64,000 bases of DNA from Rhodococcus sp. 14-2470-1b (GTDB taxonomy: Bacteria; Actinomycetota; Actinomycetes; Mycobacteriales; Mycobacteriaceae), in contig NZ_NPFY01000004.1 of assembly GCF_002259415.1 (NCBI RefSeq), positions 298,878-362,877 on the forward strand, written 5' to 3'. Below are positions 42,943 to 51,860 of the stretch, piece after piece. Numbering within the stretch: the first letter of the stretch is position 1; each line of letters opens with the position of its first letter. The notes beneath the pieces are model-generated. The model searched no databases and was not told the origin of the DNA. It saw only the letters and a program-made list of their open reading frames with translations. Made by a program: the position numbers and the translations under genes.

Positions 42943-44319
42943 ATGTCGCGCGCACACTCCGACCTGCGTACCGCCCGCACCGACTGCGCCGGACCCTCGG
43001 TGACCGGCGTTGCAGCTGTGAAGCTGCTCGCGTCGTTGACCGGACCGTTGATCGCAGGCGGTGTCATCGCTCGCCGACGCACGATCATGCCGATTCTCGA
43101 ACGCCGACAAACCGACGCCGACGTCGTGGCGACGGTGGCTGAACTTCGCAGCGTTCACGGCGCCGGCCCACTGCAACTTCACCTCCCAGGGCGACGCGTG
43201 GCGCTACCGCTCGTTGCCGCGGACGTCGCCCGGATCCTGCATGAATCACCGGAGCATTTCGCTCCCGCGAACCGAGAGAAAATAGCAGCGTTGAGCCCGT
43301 TTCAGCCGCACGGACTGCTCGTTTCCCGCGGGGCGATGCGGACGCCGCGACGAACGTTCAACGAAGACGTCCTCGACACCGATCGCCCCCTACATCACCT
43401 CGCGGGCGCGATCACCACCACCATCGCCGCCGAAACACGAGCTCTGGCCGCAGATGCGGCACTTACAGGAACGCTCGACGCGGCATCGTTCATCGAGTCT
43501 TGGTGGGGGATGGTCCGCAGCATTGTTCTCGGCGCCGCAGCCCGTGACGACGAGGCGGTCACCGACGATCTGTGGACTTTGCGGTCGGTCGGTAACAGGT
43601 CGTATCTGCGGCCCAATCGGCGCCGACTACGGGAGCGATTCCTCGACCAGCTCTACCGTTACGTCGACGCCGCCGACCCGTTGAGTGTGGCCGGGGCGGT
43701 CGCGGCCACTCGACCCGCGCCCACGGTCGATCCTGTCGGTCAAATTCCGCACTGGTTGTTCGCCTTCGATGCTGCGGCCATCGTCACCCTGCGCGCGCTC
43801 GCCCTTCTCGCGGCTCACCCCGAGGCGATGAAGCGAGCCCGCCGGGAAGTCGGCGGGGCGGACCTCTCCGAACCCCATGTGCTGCCCTATCTTCAGGCAT
43901 GCGTCCTCGAATCGGTGCGGTTGTGGCCCACTACCCCCGCCATTCTGCGCGACTCCCTCACGAAAACCAGCTGGGGCAGTAACGGCGAACGATTCGATAT
44001 CGGACCGGGTGCCGCGTTTTTGATCCTGGCGGGAGCTTTTCATCGAGACCCCACCACGGTGCCGTTCGCCGACACCTTCACCCCGCAGGCGTGGCTCGAC
44101 GGCCGTGCGCAGCTGCTGCCTGGTGTGGTGCCCTTCAGCGCCGGCCCAGCCCGATGCCCCGGCGAGAACCTCGTCTTGTTCATCGCATCGATGACTCTGG
44201 CGAACGTACTCAGCGAATTGGGCACCATCGACCACACGTCGGCGCCGTCGTTCTCTGCCAAGCACCCACTGCCTGCCACGATCAACCATTACTCGATCAA
44301 TTTGGCCGTGCATCGATGA
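42943..44319 (+). CDS. Cytochrome P450 with Ala in place of the I-helix Thr
   Basis: 458 aa from ATG 42943 (a TTG at 42910 is possible). P450 landmarks: I-helix WLFAFDAAAIVTLRALALLAAHPE, ExxR E323-SVR, PERF-like TFTPQAWLDG, heme loop PFSAGPARCPG with Cys405. In the I-helix the usual (D/E)-T pair reads D-A, so the oxygen-activating Thr is replaced; this is known in peroxygenase-type or otherwise altered P450s. It overlaps the glycosyltransferase gene (ATGA). Redox partners are not encoded nearby. Confidence 0.88.
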   Translation: MSRAHSDLRTARTDCAGPSVTGVAAVKLLASLTGPLIAGGVIARRRTIMPILERRQTDADVVATVAELRSVHGAGPLQLHLPGRRVALPLVAADVARILHESPEHFAPANREKIAALSPFQPHGLLVSRGAMRTPRRTFNEDVLDTDRPLHHLAGAITTTIAAETRALAADAALTGTLDAASFIESWWGMVRSIVLGAAARDDEAVTDDLWTLRSVGNRSYLRPNRRRLRERFLDQLYRYVDAADPLSVAGAVAATRPAPTVDPVGQIPHWLFAFDAAAIVTLRALALLAAHPEAMKRARREVGGADLSEPHVLPYLQACVLESVRLWPTTPAILRDSLTKTSWGSNGERFDIGPGAAFLILAGAFHRDPTTVPFADTFTPQAWLDGRAQLLPGVVPFSAGPARCPGENLVLFIASMTLANVLSELGTIDHTSAPSFSAKHPLPATINHYSINLAVHR

Positions 44320-45131
44320 CCGCCGCGCACCGTAGCGACGAGGACGCCGAATACTCGAACGGACACGATCCGACGAATGCGGCCCCTGCCGCAGGGACGG
44401 CATCGGATCGGGTGGATCGCATCGTGACCGTCGTTCCCGCGCACAACGAGTCGGCACTGCTCCCGGTGTGTCTGGGCGCACTCGTACGGGCACGAGCGCA
44501 GGCACCGGTGCCGGTCGACATCGTCGTCGTCCTCGACGCCTGCACCGACGACAGCGCACATCACATCCCCACCGGGGTGTCCGTGGTGCATATCGACCGC
44601 GGCAACGTCGGTGCAGCCCGCGCGGCGGGTTTCGATTATGGGGGACGCGGCCGGGGAACGGCGACGTGGTTCGCCTGCACCGACGCCGACTCCCGCGTCC
44701 CTCACACCTCGTTCACCGAACTTGTAGCCGCACACAGCGGGCGGCAGGCGTTGGCAGGAACCGTGGACGTACCGACGTGGCGCGAACACAGCACCGCGCT
44801 CGCGAACCGGTACACCGACCGCTACCGCACCCCGCCCGGTGAGAACCACGGACACATCCACGGCGCGAACATGGCCGTACGAGCGGACATGTATTGGGAC
44901 GTCGGTGGTTTCCGTGCTCTGGCGACAGGTGAGGACGTCGATCTGATGACTCGTGTCGTTGCCGCAGGCGGCGTCGTCGGGTGGCTCGACACCTGGACCG
45001 TCGCCACCTCGGATCGCCGCATGGGCCGCGCTCCCGCCGGATTCGCCGCTCACCTCGCCGACCTCGAAGCAGACGAGCATCTGGCACGCGGCACCCGCGG
45101 GACTCTCCGTCGTTCGCGGTCCACCGCGTGA
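44316..45131 (+). CDS. Family 2 glycosyltransferase
   Basis: 271 aa, coupled to the P450 by an ATGA overlap. GT-A fold motifs: VTVVPAHNESALLPVCLGALVRA, VDIVVVLDACTDDS, ARAAGFDYG, the DxD-like ACTDADSRVP and HGANMAVRADMYWDVGGFRALATGEDVDLMTR (the ED acceptor-binding motif). It has no membrane helices. The nucleotide sugar and acceptor are unknown; a product of the P450 or epimerase is a possible acceptor (inference). Confidence 0.88.
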   Translation: MTAAHRSDEDAEYSNGHDPTNAAPAAGTASDRVDRIVTVVPAHNESALLPVCLGALVRARAQAPVPVDIVVVLDACTDDSAHHIPTGVSVVHIDRGNVGAARAAGFDYGGRGRGTATWFACTDADSRVPHTSFTELVAAHSGRQALAGTVDVPTWREHSTALANRYTDRYRTPPGENHGHIHGANMAVRADMYWDVGGFRALATGEDVDLMTRVVAAGGVVGWLDTWTVATSDRRMGRAPAGFAAHLADLEADEHLARGTRGTLRRSRSTA

Positions 45132-45251
45132 CCGCCAGGCATCGGTAGTCGGTTGTGTATCGACTGCGCCGAGCATGCACCGCCCGGCGACGCAGTGGTT
45201 GTAGGGAAGCGGTGTGTTTCGGCGGTCGTGTCGGCGGAGATACCGGAATCC

Positions 45252-45689
45252 ATGAACGAGCACGCCGAGAGCCCCGACGAGCGATACCGCAGACCCGACG
45301 GAGTCGACGACGACACTGTTGCTGCGGTGGGAAAAGTATCCGAAGCCCTCGAATGTGTCGAACGAGCCCGCGGGCACCTGTACGAACTGCATCAGCTGAT
45401 CGGGCACGGTGACCTGTTGCTCGGCGACGCCGTCGAGGCGCTTCATCGTGCTGGGCACCCCGAACACGCGCAGCGATTGCAGCAGGAATTGCTCGGCCGC
45501 AACGTCATCGCCGGACGCTGGACGTTCCAGATCGTCGAGGACTTCGACGACAACTACTGGGCGATCTTCCGCGCCGAAGAAAAGCGCGTCCGAGATGCGC
45601 TGCAGGACGGGAAAGCTCACGTGTTCGAATCGGAAATGAAAGAGCGTCGACGCAGCCACGGGCGGCCGGGTCACGACGCGCGGCCGTGA
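45252..45689 (+). CDS. Conserved small protein of unknown function
   Basis: 145 aa from ATG 45252. An acidic N-terminus is followed by a helical core VAAVGKVSEALECVERARGHLYELHQLIGHGDLLLGDAVEALHRAGHPEHAQRLQQELLGRNVIAGRWTFQIVEDFDDNYWAIFRAEEKRVRDAL, which looks like a four-helix protein with possible metal-binding His/Glu residues. The end is basic. The stop overlaps the ZIP transporter (GTGA), so they are co-translated. I do not recognise a named family. Confidence 0.75.
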   Translation: MNEHAESPDERYRRPDGVDDDTVAAVGKVSEALECVERARGHLYELHQLIGHGDLLLGDAVEALHRAGHPEHAQRLQQELLGRNVIAGRWTFQIVEDFDDNYWAIFRAEEKRVRDALQDGKAHVFESEMKERRRSHGRPGHDARP

Positions 45690-46378
45690 ACGCCGCGGGA
45701 GCTGCCCTGTACGGCGCCGGAACTGCCGCCCCGTTGGTGATCGGTGCCGCAATCGGTCTGCGGTGGTCGCTGCCGAGGAAGCTGTTGGCGGCGATGATGG
45801 CATTCGGCGCAGGAACGATGATCGCGGCGGTGTCCTCGGAACTGTTCGCACCTGCCTTCGCGGTAGCCGGAATCGCGGTCGCAGGCGCGGCGTTGTTCGC
45901 GGGCGCCGGTGTGTACGTGGGCGCCAACCACGTCATCGAGAACAAGTTGGGTCCCTCCGCGATCGGGTGGGCATTGATGCTCGGCACCGTGTTGGACGGT
46001 GTCCCGGAGAACACTGCACTCGGGGTGTCCTTGACCAGTGGCGGCGGCCTGGTGCTGCTGGTGGCCGTCGCCGTCGGCAACGTCCCCGAGGCCGTGGGAG
46101 GGGCTGCGTTGATGCGTGATCAGCACGGCTTCAGTCGCGCGCGAGCACTGGCATTGTGGGTGGTGACCGCCGTGATGCTGGTGGTCGTCACGGTTGTCGG
46201 GTTCGCGCTCTCCGACGTCATCCCCGAGACCGGGATCGCCGCTGTGCAGGCGTTCGCCGGCGGCGCTACGTTGGCGGTGTTGGCCGACTCGCTCATGCCC
46301 GAGGCCTATCGCGACGGCGGGTGGTGGGTCGGTATGGCCACCGCTGCAGGCTTTCTGGTCGCCTTCGCACTCGGATGA
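45686..46378 (+). CDS. ZIP-family metal transporter
   Basis: 230 aa, GTG start at 45686. About eight hydrophobic helices with the ZIP signature region: GWALMLGTVLDGVPENTALGVS (helix 4, D and E replacing the usual H) and VAVGNVPEAVGGAA (helix 5, N-x-P-E). ZIP proteins move zinc, iron or manganese into the cytoplasm; given the manganese catalase upstream, manganese is a fair guess but the residues do not decide. It ends the same-strand series. Confidence 0.85.
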   Translation: MNAAGAALYGAGTAAPLVIGAAIGLRWSLPRKLLAAMMAFGAGTMIAAVSSELFAPAFAVAGIAVAGAALFAGAGVYVGANHVIENKLGPSAIGWALMLGTVLDGVPENTALGVSLTSGGGLVLLVAVAVGNVPEAVGGAALMRDQHGFSRARALALWVVTAVMLVVVTVVGFALSDVIPETGIAAVQAFAGGATLAVLADSLMPEAYRDGGWWVGMATAAGFLVAFALG

Positions 46379-46382
46379 GTCC

Positions 46383-46410
46383 ATGGGTGCGAGTCGATGG
46401 GTGCGAGTCG
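46383..46410 (+). repeat. 14-bp tandem duplication
   Basis: ATGGGTGCGAGTCG occurs twice in a row (46383-46396 and 46397-46410) just after the ZIP gene stop, in the convergent gap with the ANTAR gene. Probably a slippage event. Confidence 0.8.
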
Positions 46411-46500
46411 ACGACCGGGGAGTCAGGGGCGGCGCCGCGGCGGCTGAACACCCGAACACTCGATCACCATTCGATTGCTCCCGATCGCAGCATTCTGCGG

Positions 46501-47223
46501 TCACGTGTGTTTCGGCCGCCACGATGGAACATCGCCCGTCGCGGCGGTCTCCGCGGCGATCTCGCGTAATTTGCGGTTGGTGTGCGACGAGGCCACCACG
46601 AGCATGTCGAATGCCGCGGCTTCGGAGACTGCGTAGCGCGACATGAGAATGCCGGTTGCGATGCCGATCTTACGATTGGATTTGACTGCTTCGGCCAGCT
46701 GCGTGCCGCGATCCTCCGCCCGGGCCGCCTTGAGCGCGACCGCGGCATGGTCGGCGTAGATCGCACAATCGTCCAGCACCCCTGGGGTGAAGAACTGTGG
46801 CCGGTGGGAGTAGAAACTCATCACACCGAGTTCGACGTCTGCCAATGCGAGATAGAAGCTGGCGGTCGAACGGATCGGGGTGTCGGCAGTGATCAGGCGC
46901 CGATACTGATCCCACCGCAGATTGTGCTCGACATCGTTGTTGACGGTGGTTGCTTTCGCCGTCAGCGTGGCCCTGGTCGACGATTGTCCGGTGCGATCTG
47001 CGATGCGGGCCGCCGTTGACACCACAGCCGGATCGGACGCGGCGATGACGTTCAGGGTCCCGTTGCGGCGCAGCGTGGTTACGGCGGCTCCGGAGCAGGA
47101 GATCGTTTTCACCGCCAGGTCGACGACGCGCTGAGCGGTTGGGGCGGATGCAGTTTCTTGCGCAAGGTCCCACGCCAACGACGCGAAGCGTTGACCAGTG
47201 TGATGCGAGTTGGAAGTGTTCAC
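46501..47223 (-). CDS. GAF-ANTAR regulator
   Basis: 240 aa. GAF domain about residues 15-170 (VVDLAVKTISCSGAAVTTLRRNGTLNVIAASDP, FYLALADVELGVMSFYSHRPQFFTPGVLDDCAIYADHAAVAL) and ANTAR end about 180-230 (AVKSNRKIGIATGILMSRYAVSEAAAFDMLVVASSHTNRKLREIAAE). It would act at RNA level on paired-hairpin terminators. It converges on the ZIP gene; its leader contains no recognised promoter. Confidence 0.88.
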   Translation of the reverse strand: MNTSNSHHTGQRFASLAWDLAQETASAPTAQRVVDLAVKTISCSGAAVTTLRRNGTLNVIAASDPAVVSTAARIADRTGQSSTRATLTAKATTVNNDVEHNLRWDQYRRLITADTPIRSTASFYLALADVELGVMSFYSHRPQFFTPGVLDDCAIYADHAAVALKAARAEDRGTQLAEAVKSNRKIGIATGILMSRYAVSEAAAFDMLVVASSHTNRKLREIAAETAATGDVPSWRPKHT

Positions 47224-47551
47224 AGTCGTTGCCTCTCACAGCGAAAGTTCCAGAACATCGTGCTGCCCATTTTGCCAGGTGCAGAGCAGCACCGGCACCG
47301 AAGACGAGGGTCAATTCGCCGCAAGCACCAGCCCGACGTCCGGTTCAAGCGAGGACGATCATGCCGAGGGTTTCCGCCGACTCCACCGCGGTCGGCAGAG
47401 TGCGGGCTTTGCATCGCGATCGTGTCCGACGGCCTGAAGGGCAACAGATCGGGTCGCGGCTCACCTCAGGTGTACGGCTTGCGGGCGGTCTCGGGGTCAC
47501 CGAAGGTGATGGCGCGTTCCCGGCGGGAATTGGTGGCCAGCGTCGCCGCCC
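47224..47551. other. Non-coding gap of 328 bases
   Basis: Between the ANTAR start and the end of the GCS2 gene, both on the minus strand. It must hold the ANTAR promoter. No hairpin or repeat was recognised. Confidence 0.45.
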
Positions 47552-48643
47552 TCACGGGCGTTCGATCATTGACAACGCCGCGGCAGCGATCGACCCCGTA
47601 GCCGCGCGCGCCCGTCGTTGTCGGTCCGCGCCGGAGCCGCGTGTACGCAACCGGTTCACCTGCGTCTCCACCCATGCGGAATCGGCAGATTCGGCGAGCG
47701 CATCCGCGACGTGGCTGCACAGACTGTCGATCACGGCACCGGCGGGAGCGGACCGGCCGGTGAGCGGATGAACCAGAGTCGATCGCAGTCCGGACATGCC
47801 TGCACGCCAATACGCCCACCGCAGAGCATGATCGGTGGTGTCGGGCGGTGCAACGTCGTCGTCGATGGCGCGCAGAGCGGTCATGACCAACGCTCTGACC
47901 AGGACCGCCAACAGCACTGTGTCGGCTGTGTCGGCGGGGACGTCGCTGGCGCGGACTTCGACGGTAGGAAACCTTGCCGAGGGGCGAACATCCCAGTAGA
48001 CCATCCCGTCGTCGAGGATGGCGCCTACGTCTTTCATCTGCGCGAGCAACTGTGCGTGGTGCTCGGGTGACCGGACGAACGGCGGTGGCCCGGCGCTCGG
48101 CCACCGCGACCACAACACCGAACGCCAACTGGCGTAGCCGGTGTCGTGGCCGTCGTAGAACGCCGAGTTCGCCGTCAGCGCGAGCAGAACAGGTAACCAT
48201 GGCCGGAGGTGATTGCCGACGTGTAGTGCCGTGGGCCGATCTGGGACACCGACGTGTACGTGGGCTCCGCAGATGCCCTGTTCGGCGGCGATGATGCCGT
48301 ATTCGGCTGCGATGTGACGGTAGCGGACGGTGTCGGTGATCGGGCCGCTGGTGGGCAGTATCGGCGGTACACCGGCCGCGAGGACCGCTGCACCGCAGGC
48401 GCGGGCTGCGGACGCGGCCAACGACCGGGACCGGTCCAGCTGAGCGAGCAGCTCGTCGGCAGTGTGCAGCACCGGTGTCGAGGTCTCGATCTGACAGGGC
48501 GTCAGTTCGAGCTGCACGTCGAGACCGAGCGATGCAGCGCGGTCGGCTACCTCCCGGTTCCGCATCACCGGGACACCGGTGCTTGGGTCGAGAAGTAGGA
48601 GTTCTTCTTCCACGCCGAATGTCGGAACCTGCCGCGTAGTCAT
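47552..48643 (-). CDS. Carboxylate-amine ligase of the GCS2 family (YbdK-like)
   Basis: 363 aa. Start TFGVEEELLLLDPSTG, LELTPCQIETSTPV, GAHVHVGVPDR, then WPSAGPPPFVRSPEHHAQLL, DDGMVYWDVRPSARFPTVEVRASDVP and LRWAYWRAGMSGLRSTLVHPLTGRSAPA. These match the glutamate-cysteine-ligase-like YbdK/EgtA neighbourhood of ATP-dependent ligases. In actinomycetes members make gamma-glutamyl amides. The substrate cannot be given; redox protection is plausible in this context. Confidence 0.88.
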   Translation of the reverse strand: MTTRQVPTFGVEEELLLLDPSTGVPVMRNREVADRAASLGLDVQLELTPCQIETSTPVLHTADELLAQLDRSRSLAASAARACGAAVLAAGVPPILPTSGPITDTVRYRHIAAEYGIIAAEQGICGAHVHVGVPDRPTALHVGNHLRPWLPVLLALTANSAFYDGHDTGYASWRSVLWSRWPSAGPPPFVRSPEHHAQLLAQMKDVGAILDDGMVYWDVRPSARFPTVEVRASDVPADTADTVLLAVLVRALVMTALRAIDDDVAPPDTTDHALRWAYWRAGMSGLRSTLVHPLTGRSAPAGAVIDSLCSHVADALAESADSAWVETQVNRLRTRGSGADRQRRARAATGSIAAAALSMIERP

Positions 48644-48725
48644 CCGATGTCCCTTTCCCGCGCGCTGTCGACCGCTTCGGCGTCGACCGACAGCGTTCGC
48701 TACGGCTACCGAGCGCTCGCGTCGG

Positions 48726-48998
48726 TTATGTTGGGTTTTCGTGGGTCAGTGCCCGGTAGCCGGTAGCTCCTGCACGGTCGATCGCGGCTTTGACGATGCC
48801 GAACACGGCGCCGTGAACAGCGGCCGCGATCAGCACCTCCTGCACCGACCGGGTGAGGTCTTTCGGGTCCGGCGCCTCGACGTCGTTGTCGCCAACGTGT
48901 TTCCATACCTGTTTGAACACCGCGCCTGCCGCGATCCCGCCGAGGACACTCGTCGCCAGTGACAGCGGTGTGTAGAACGCTTTCGACACTGCACTCAT
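48726..48998 (-). CDS. DUF4235 membrane protein
   Basis: 90 aa with SLATSVLGGIAAGAVFKQVWKHVG, then VQEVLIAAAVHGAVFGIVKAAIDRAGATGYR. Two hydrophobic helices with the family glycine patterns. Actinobacterial, function unknown. It overlaps the DUF3618 gene by 4 bases and so belongs to the same envelope operon. Confidence 0.85.
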   Translation of the reverse strand: MSAVSKAFYTPLSLATSVLGGIAAGAVFKQVWKHVGDNDVEAPDPKDLTRSVQEVLIAAAVHGAVFGIVKAAIDRAGATGYRALTHENPT

Positions 48999-49273
48999 CG
49001 CACTACCTTTCTCGAACGTCGGCGGCGAAGAACAACGGTCACCACGACCGCGGCCACGATAGCGCCGATGATTCCGGCGGCGGCGCCGCGATGATCCTGA
49101 ACCGCGTTCGATGCCCTCGATGCTTGGTAAGCGGCTTCGTTGCTGACCCTGGTGGGCACGTCTGCTTTCGCGGCGAGTGCAGACACTGTTTCGGCCAGTT
49201 CGGCGCGTTGGTCCTCCACGCTCGGCGGGGGCTCGTTGCTGTCAGCGGTGTGCCCGGCTGGTGTGTCGGTCAT
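48995..49273 (-). CDS. DUF3618 protein
   Basis: 92 aa. VEDQRAELAETVSALAAKADVPTRV is the DUF3618 signature helix (E.R..LA.TV..L..K.D.), followed by one membrane helix IIGAIVAAVVVTVVL and a basic RRRRSRK end. Overlaps its neighbours by 4 bases on both sides. These proteins accompany holin-X and DUF4235 genes in actinomycetes and probably act at the membrane. Confidence 0.88.
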   Translation of the reverse strand: MTDTPAGHTADSNEPPPSVEDQRAELAETVSALAAKADVPTRVSNEAAYQASRASNAVQDHRGAAAGIIGAIVAAVVVTVVLRRRRSRKVVR

Positions 49274-50835
49274 CGGATTCCTTCCTTGATGGCGGTGATG
49301 TCGTCACCGACGCTCGCTGCGGTGTCTTCGGGTATCGGCGGCAGTGCGTTCTTCGCCCGCGATGCCCCGACGGCGGCCAGTACCGCACCGATGAGCAGGA
49401 CGGCGGCGGCGACGATCAGCGCCGCGAGCCACGCTGCCACGACGGTCGCCAGACCCAGTACCGCGGCGGTCAGGAGAGCAGCGAGGCCGAAGAACAGCAG
49501 TAGGGCACCCGCGCCGGAGATTCCGATGCCGATACCGATGCGGGACCCTTTGTTTTTGACTTCGGTAAGCCCTGCATTGATTTCGGTGCGCACCAGCGTC
49601 GAGACCTGTGTGGTCAGCCGTTCGACGAGCTGCACCGTCGACAGATCGGCGACGTCGGGCTGCCGGGCGGGGTCGGTCCCGGCGTGGCCGGGGCGGTGCT
49701 CTGCGGTCATGAGGTTCTCCTTCGGGGTGTGCTCGGCCGGGGTGTGCGATGGCCGAACTGGTCGGTCAGTGTTCGCCGGGTCGGTCTCTGGTGGGTTGTG
49801 GTTCTCTCGTAGGCGCCGGCCTTGCTCGATCGCTTCGGCATCTGCCGCCTCGTTCTTGTCCGACACGCGCGTGTCGCGCGGCGGCAGTTGCAGTCGCTCT
49901 TCGGCCACGAGGCCTGCCTGGAGCTGGCGGCCACGTTCGAGTTCGGAATCGAGTTCGGCTCCGAACAGCAACGCCAGGTTGGTGATCCACAACCACAGCA
50001 AGAAGACGATCGCTCCGGCGAGTGAGCCGTAGGTTTTGTTGTAGCTGGAGAAGTTCGCGACGTAGAACCCGAACCCGACCGTCGCGAGGATCCATACGAT
50101 GATTCCCACCGCTGCGCCCGCGCTGATCCATTTGAACTTCGGTTGCTGCACGTTCGGGGTCGCGTAGTACAAGATGGCGACCGCCAAGACGATCAGCACC
50201 AGCACCAGCGGCCAGCGCGCGATGTTCCAGACGGTCAGTGCGGTGTCACCGAGTCCGACAACGTCCCCGACGGCCGAGGCCACGGGACCGCTGATGGCGA
50301 GCATCACCGCAGCAAGTGCGATCAACACCAGCGCGATCAACGTGACCAGCAGCATCACTGGGCGCAGTTTCCAGACTGGTCGGCCTTCCTCGACTTCGTA
50401 CATGCGGTTCATCGCCCGCCCGAACGCGCCGACGTACCCGGATGCGGACCACAATGCGCCTGCGACACCGATGATCAAGGCGAAGCCCGCGGTCGGTGCC
50501 TGCACGAGTTGCTCGATCGGGCCGCGTAAGGTCTCGACGGCGGACGACGGTCCGAGGTCACCGACGATTTGCAGCACACCGTCGACCGTTGCTTGGCCCT
50601 GCCCGAACACCCCCAGCAGTGACACGATCGCCAATAATGCCGGGAACAGCGAGAGCACCGCATAGTAGGTCAGCGCGGCCGCGAGGTCGGTGCACTGGTC
50701 GCGAGAGAACTCGCGTGCAGTTTTCTTCACCACGAACACCCAGGACGGCTTCGTCAGATCCGTCGGCGACTCCGGCTTGCGCGGGTCGTCGGGATCGGCG
50801 TCGATCGGTGCAGGCGAATCAGGCTCGGTGCTCAC
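49270..50835 (-). CDS. YihY/BrkB membrane protein fused in frame to an actinobacterial holin-X domain
   Basis: 521 aa. Residues about 30-300 are a YihY/BrkB protein (DLAAALTYYAVLSLFPALLAIVSLLG, ALWSASGYVGAFGRAMNRMYEVEEGRPVWKLRP, TYGSLAGAIVFLLWLWITNLALLFGAELDSELER). A polar linker follows, and residues 376-521 are a phage-holin superfamily III protein (VQLVERLTTQVSTLVRTEINAGLTEVKNKG, then two membrane helices). These are normally separate genes. An AAGGAG site and ATG at codon 376 suggest the second protein is also made alone. No stop codon separates them. Confidence 0.85.
   Translation of the reverse strand: MSTEPDSPAPIDADPDDPRKPESPTDLTKPSWVFVVKKTAREFSRDQCTDLAAALTYYAVLSLFPALLAIVSLLGVFGQGQATVDGVLQIVGDLGPSSAVETLRGPIEQLVQAPTAGFALIIGVAGALWSASGYVGAFGRAMNRMYEVEEGRPVWKLRPVMLLVTLIALVLIALAAVMLAISGPVASAVGDVVGLGDTALTVWNIARWPLVLVLIVLAVAILYYATPNVQQPKFKWISAGAAVGIIVWILATVGFGFYVANFSSYNKTYGSLAGAIVFLLWLWITNLALLFGAELDSELERGRQLQAGLVAEERLQLPPRDTRVSDKNEAADAEAIEQGRRLRENHNPPETDPANTDRPVRPSHTPAEHTPKENLMTAEHRPGHAGTDPARQPDVADLSTVQLVERLTTQVSTLVRTEINAGLTEVKNKGSRIGIGIGISGAGALLLFFGLAALLTAAVLGLATVVAAWLAALIVAAAVLLIGAVLAAVGASRAKNALPPIPEDTAASVGDDITAIKEGIR
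49708..49722 (-). promoter_or_regulatory. Internal ribosome site and start inside the YihY-holin frame
   Basis: AAGGAG (49717-49722) six bases before ATG 49710-49708, inside the fused reading frame and exactly at the start of the holin-X part. This is the expected start of the ancestral separate gene and would yield a 146-aa protein (49270-49710). Confidence 0.75.
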
Positions 50836-51003
50836 CGTATCTCGATACCCACCCGCTCGAACTCGAATCAGACCGCCCTCGACGAGGACTGCACCGAAGC
50901 CGCTCGCCCTTTTGGCTCGGCTACGAACCGCCGTGCCACTGTCCGCGTTATAAACTGGTTCCCATTGTTCGGTAGGTCAAATGTGAAGGTGGTCGGGTTC
51001 GAG

Positions 51004-51369
51004 ATGACAGCTGACTCTGTGGCGGTCCCGTTCGAGGTCGGCGTGACCCGACAGGGCGGGCTGGTTGTTCTGACTGTGCAGGGGGACGTCGACCTCGTGA
51101 CAGCGCCGCAGTTGACCGAGTCGATCGACACAGTACTGACCGAGCTCGAGCCAACGGCACTGATCGTCGATCTCACGAACGTGCCGTTCCTGGCGTCGAT
51201 GGGCATGAGCGTGCTGGCCGAAGCCAGTCGCCGAATCGGAGATGCCGCAGTATTCGCGGTCGTGGCGGACGGCCCGAGCACTGCCCGCCCGTTGACCATG
51301 ATGGGCCTCGATCAACACTTCGTGATCTACACCGACCTCGACGCGGCCGTCTCGGCACTCGCAGCCTGA
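51004..51369 (+). CDS. STAS-domain anti-sigma factor antagonist
   Basis: 121 aa from ATG 51004 (GAAGGTGG upstream). LVVLTVQGDVDLVTAPQLTES and ALIVDLTNVPFLASMGMSVLAEASRR. The phosphorylation loop reads ASMGM, so serine S is present at LAS-M but the neighbouring serine is missing, unlike the 12-kb STAS proteins. It lies 71 bases before an RsbW-type kinase gene, forming a second partner-switching pair. Confidence 0.85.
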   Translation: MTADSVAVPFEVGVTRQGGLVVLTVQGDVDLVTAPQLTESIDTVLTELEPTALIVDLTNVPFLASMGMSVLAEASRRIGDAAVFAVVADGPSTARPLTMMGLDQHFVIYTDLDAAVSALAA

Positions 51370-51440
51370 ACACACCTGATCCGACAGGAAGTTTTTCGAG
51401 CGGCGGTAGGGGATTTTTCGGTGGAGACGGGTATGACACC

Positions 51441-51860
51441 ATGATGTCGATGCCTCCTGCGCACGGGGCGGGACCAATCGAGTGGGTGATTTCGGACGCA
51501 CCTGCCGACCCGTCACACGCCAGTGCGATACGCCGCGCACTCGCCGAATGGTTGAGCGCCACTGCCTTCACCGAACAGACCCGGCACGACATCACCCTTG
51601 CCGTGTACGAAGCTGTGGCGAACGCGGTCGAACACGCCTACCGCGATCGATCCGTCGCCGGCACGATGACCGTCCACGCCGCCTACTCCGCAACACAGGG
51701 CGCACTGCAGGTGTCGGTCAGCGACCACGGCACCTGGCAACAACCCACACCGACACCATTGCGCGGCAACGGAATCCCATTGATGACCGCGCTGAGTAAC
51801 GACACCTCGATCGATCACACGCACCGCGGAACATCGGTGTTGATGAACTCGTCAGTCTGA
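51441..51860 (+). CDS. RsbW-type anti-sigma factor kinase (HATPase_c domain)
   Basis: 139 aa. N-box HDITLAVYEAVANAVEHAYRD, LQVSVSDHGTWQQPTPTPLRGNGIPLMTALSND, and TSVLMNSS at the end. It is the same type as the protein at 13.1 kb, with which it shares VEHAYRD, the SD.GTW block and length. It presumably regulates a SigF-like factor encoded elsewhere; the SigF-like promoter at the nearby catalase fits. Confidence 0.82.
   Translation: MMSMPPAHGAGPIEWVISDAPADPSHASAIRRALAEWLSATAFTEQTRHDITLAVYEAVANAVEHAYRDRSVAGTMTVHAAYSATQGALQVSVSDHGTWQQPTPTPLRGNGIPLMTALSNDTSIDHTHRGTSVLMNSSV

Noticed and set aside
46383..46410. CRISPR-like or larger tandem repeat array
   Set aside because: Only two 14-bp copies without spacers; no other repeats of this kind in the window.
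50836..50964. SigF-type promoter for the YihY-holin operon
   Set aside because: A GGGTAT is present on the minus strand near 50850, but no GGTTT lies 15-17 bases before it.
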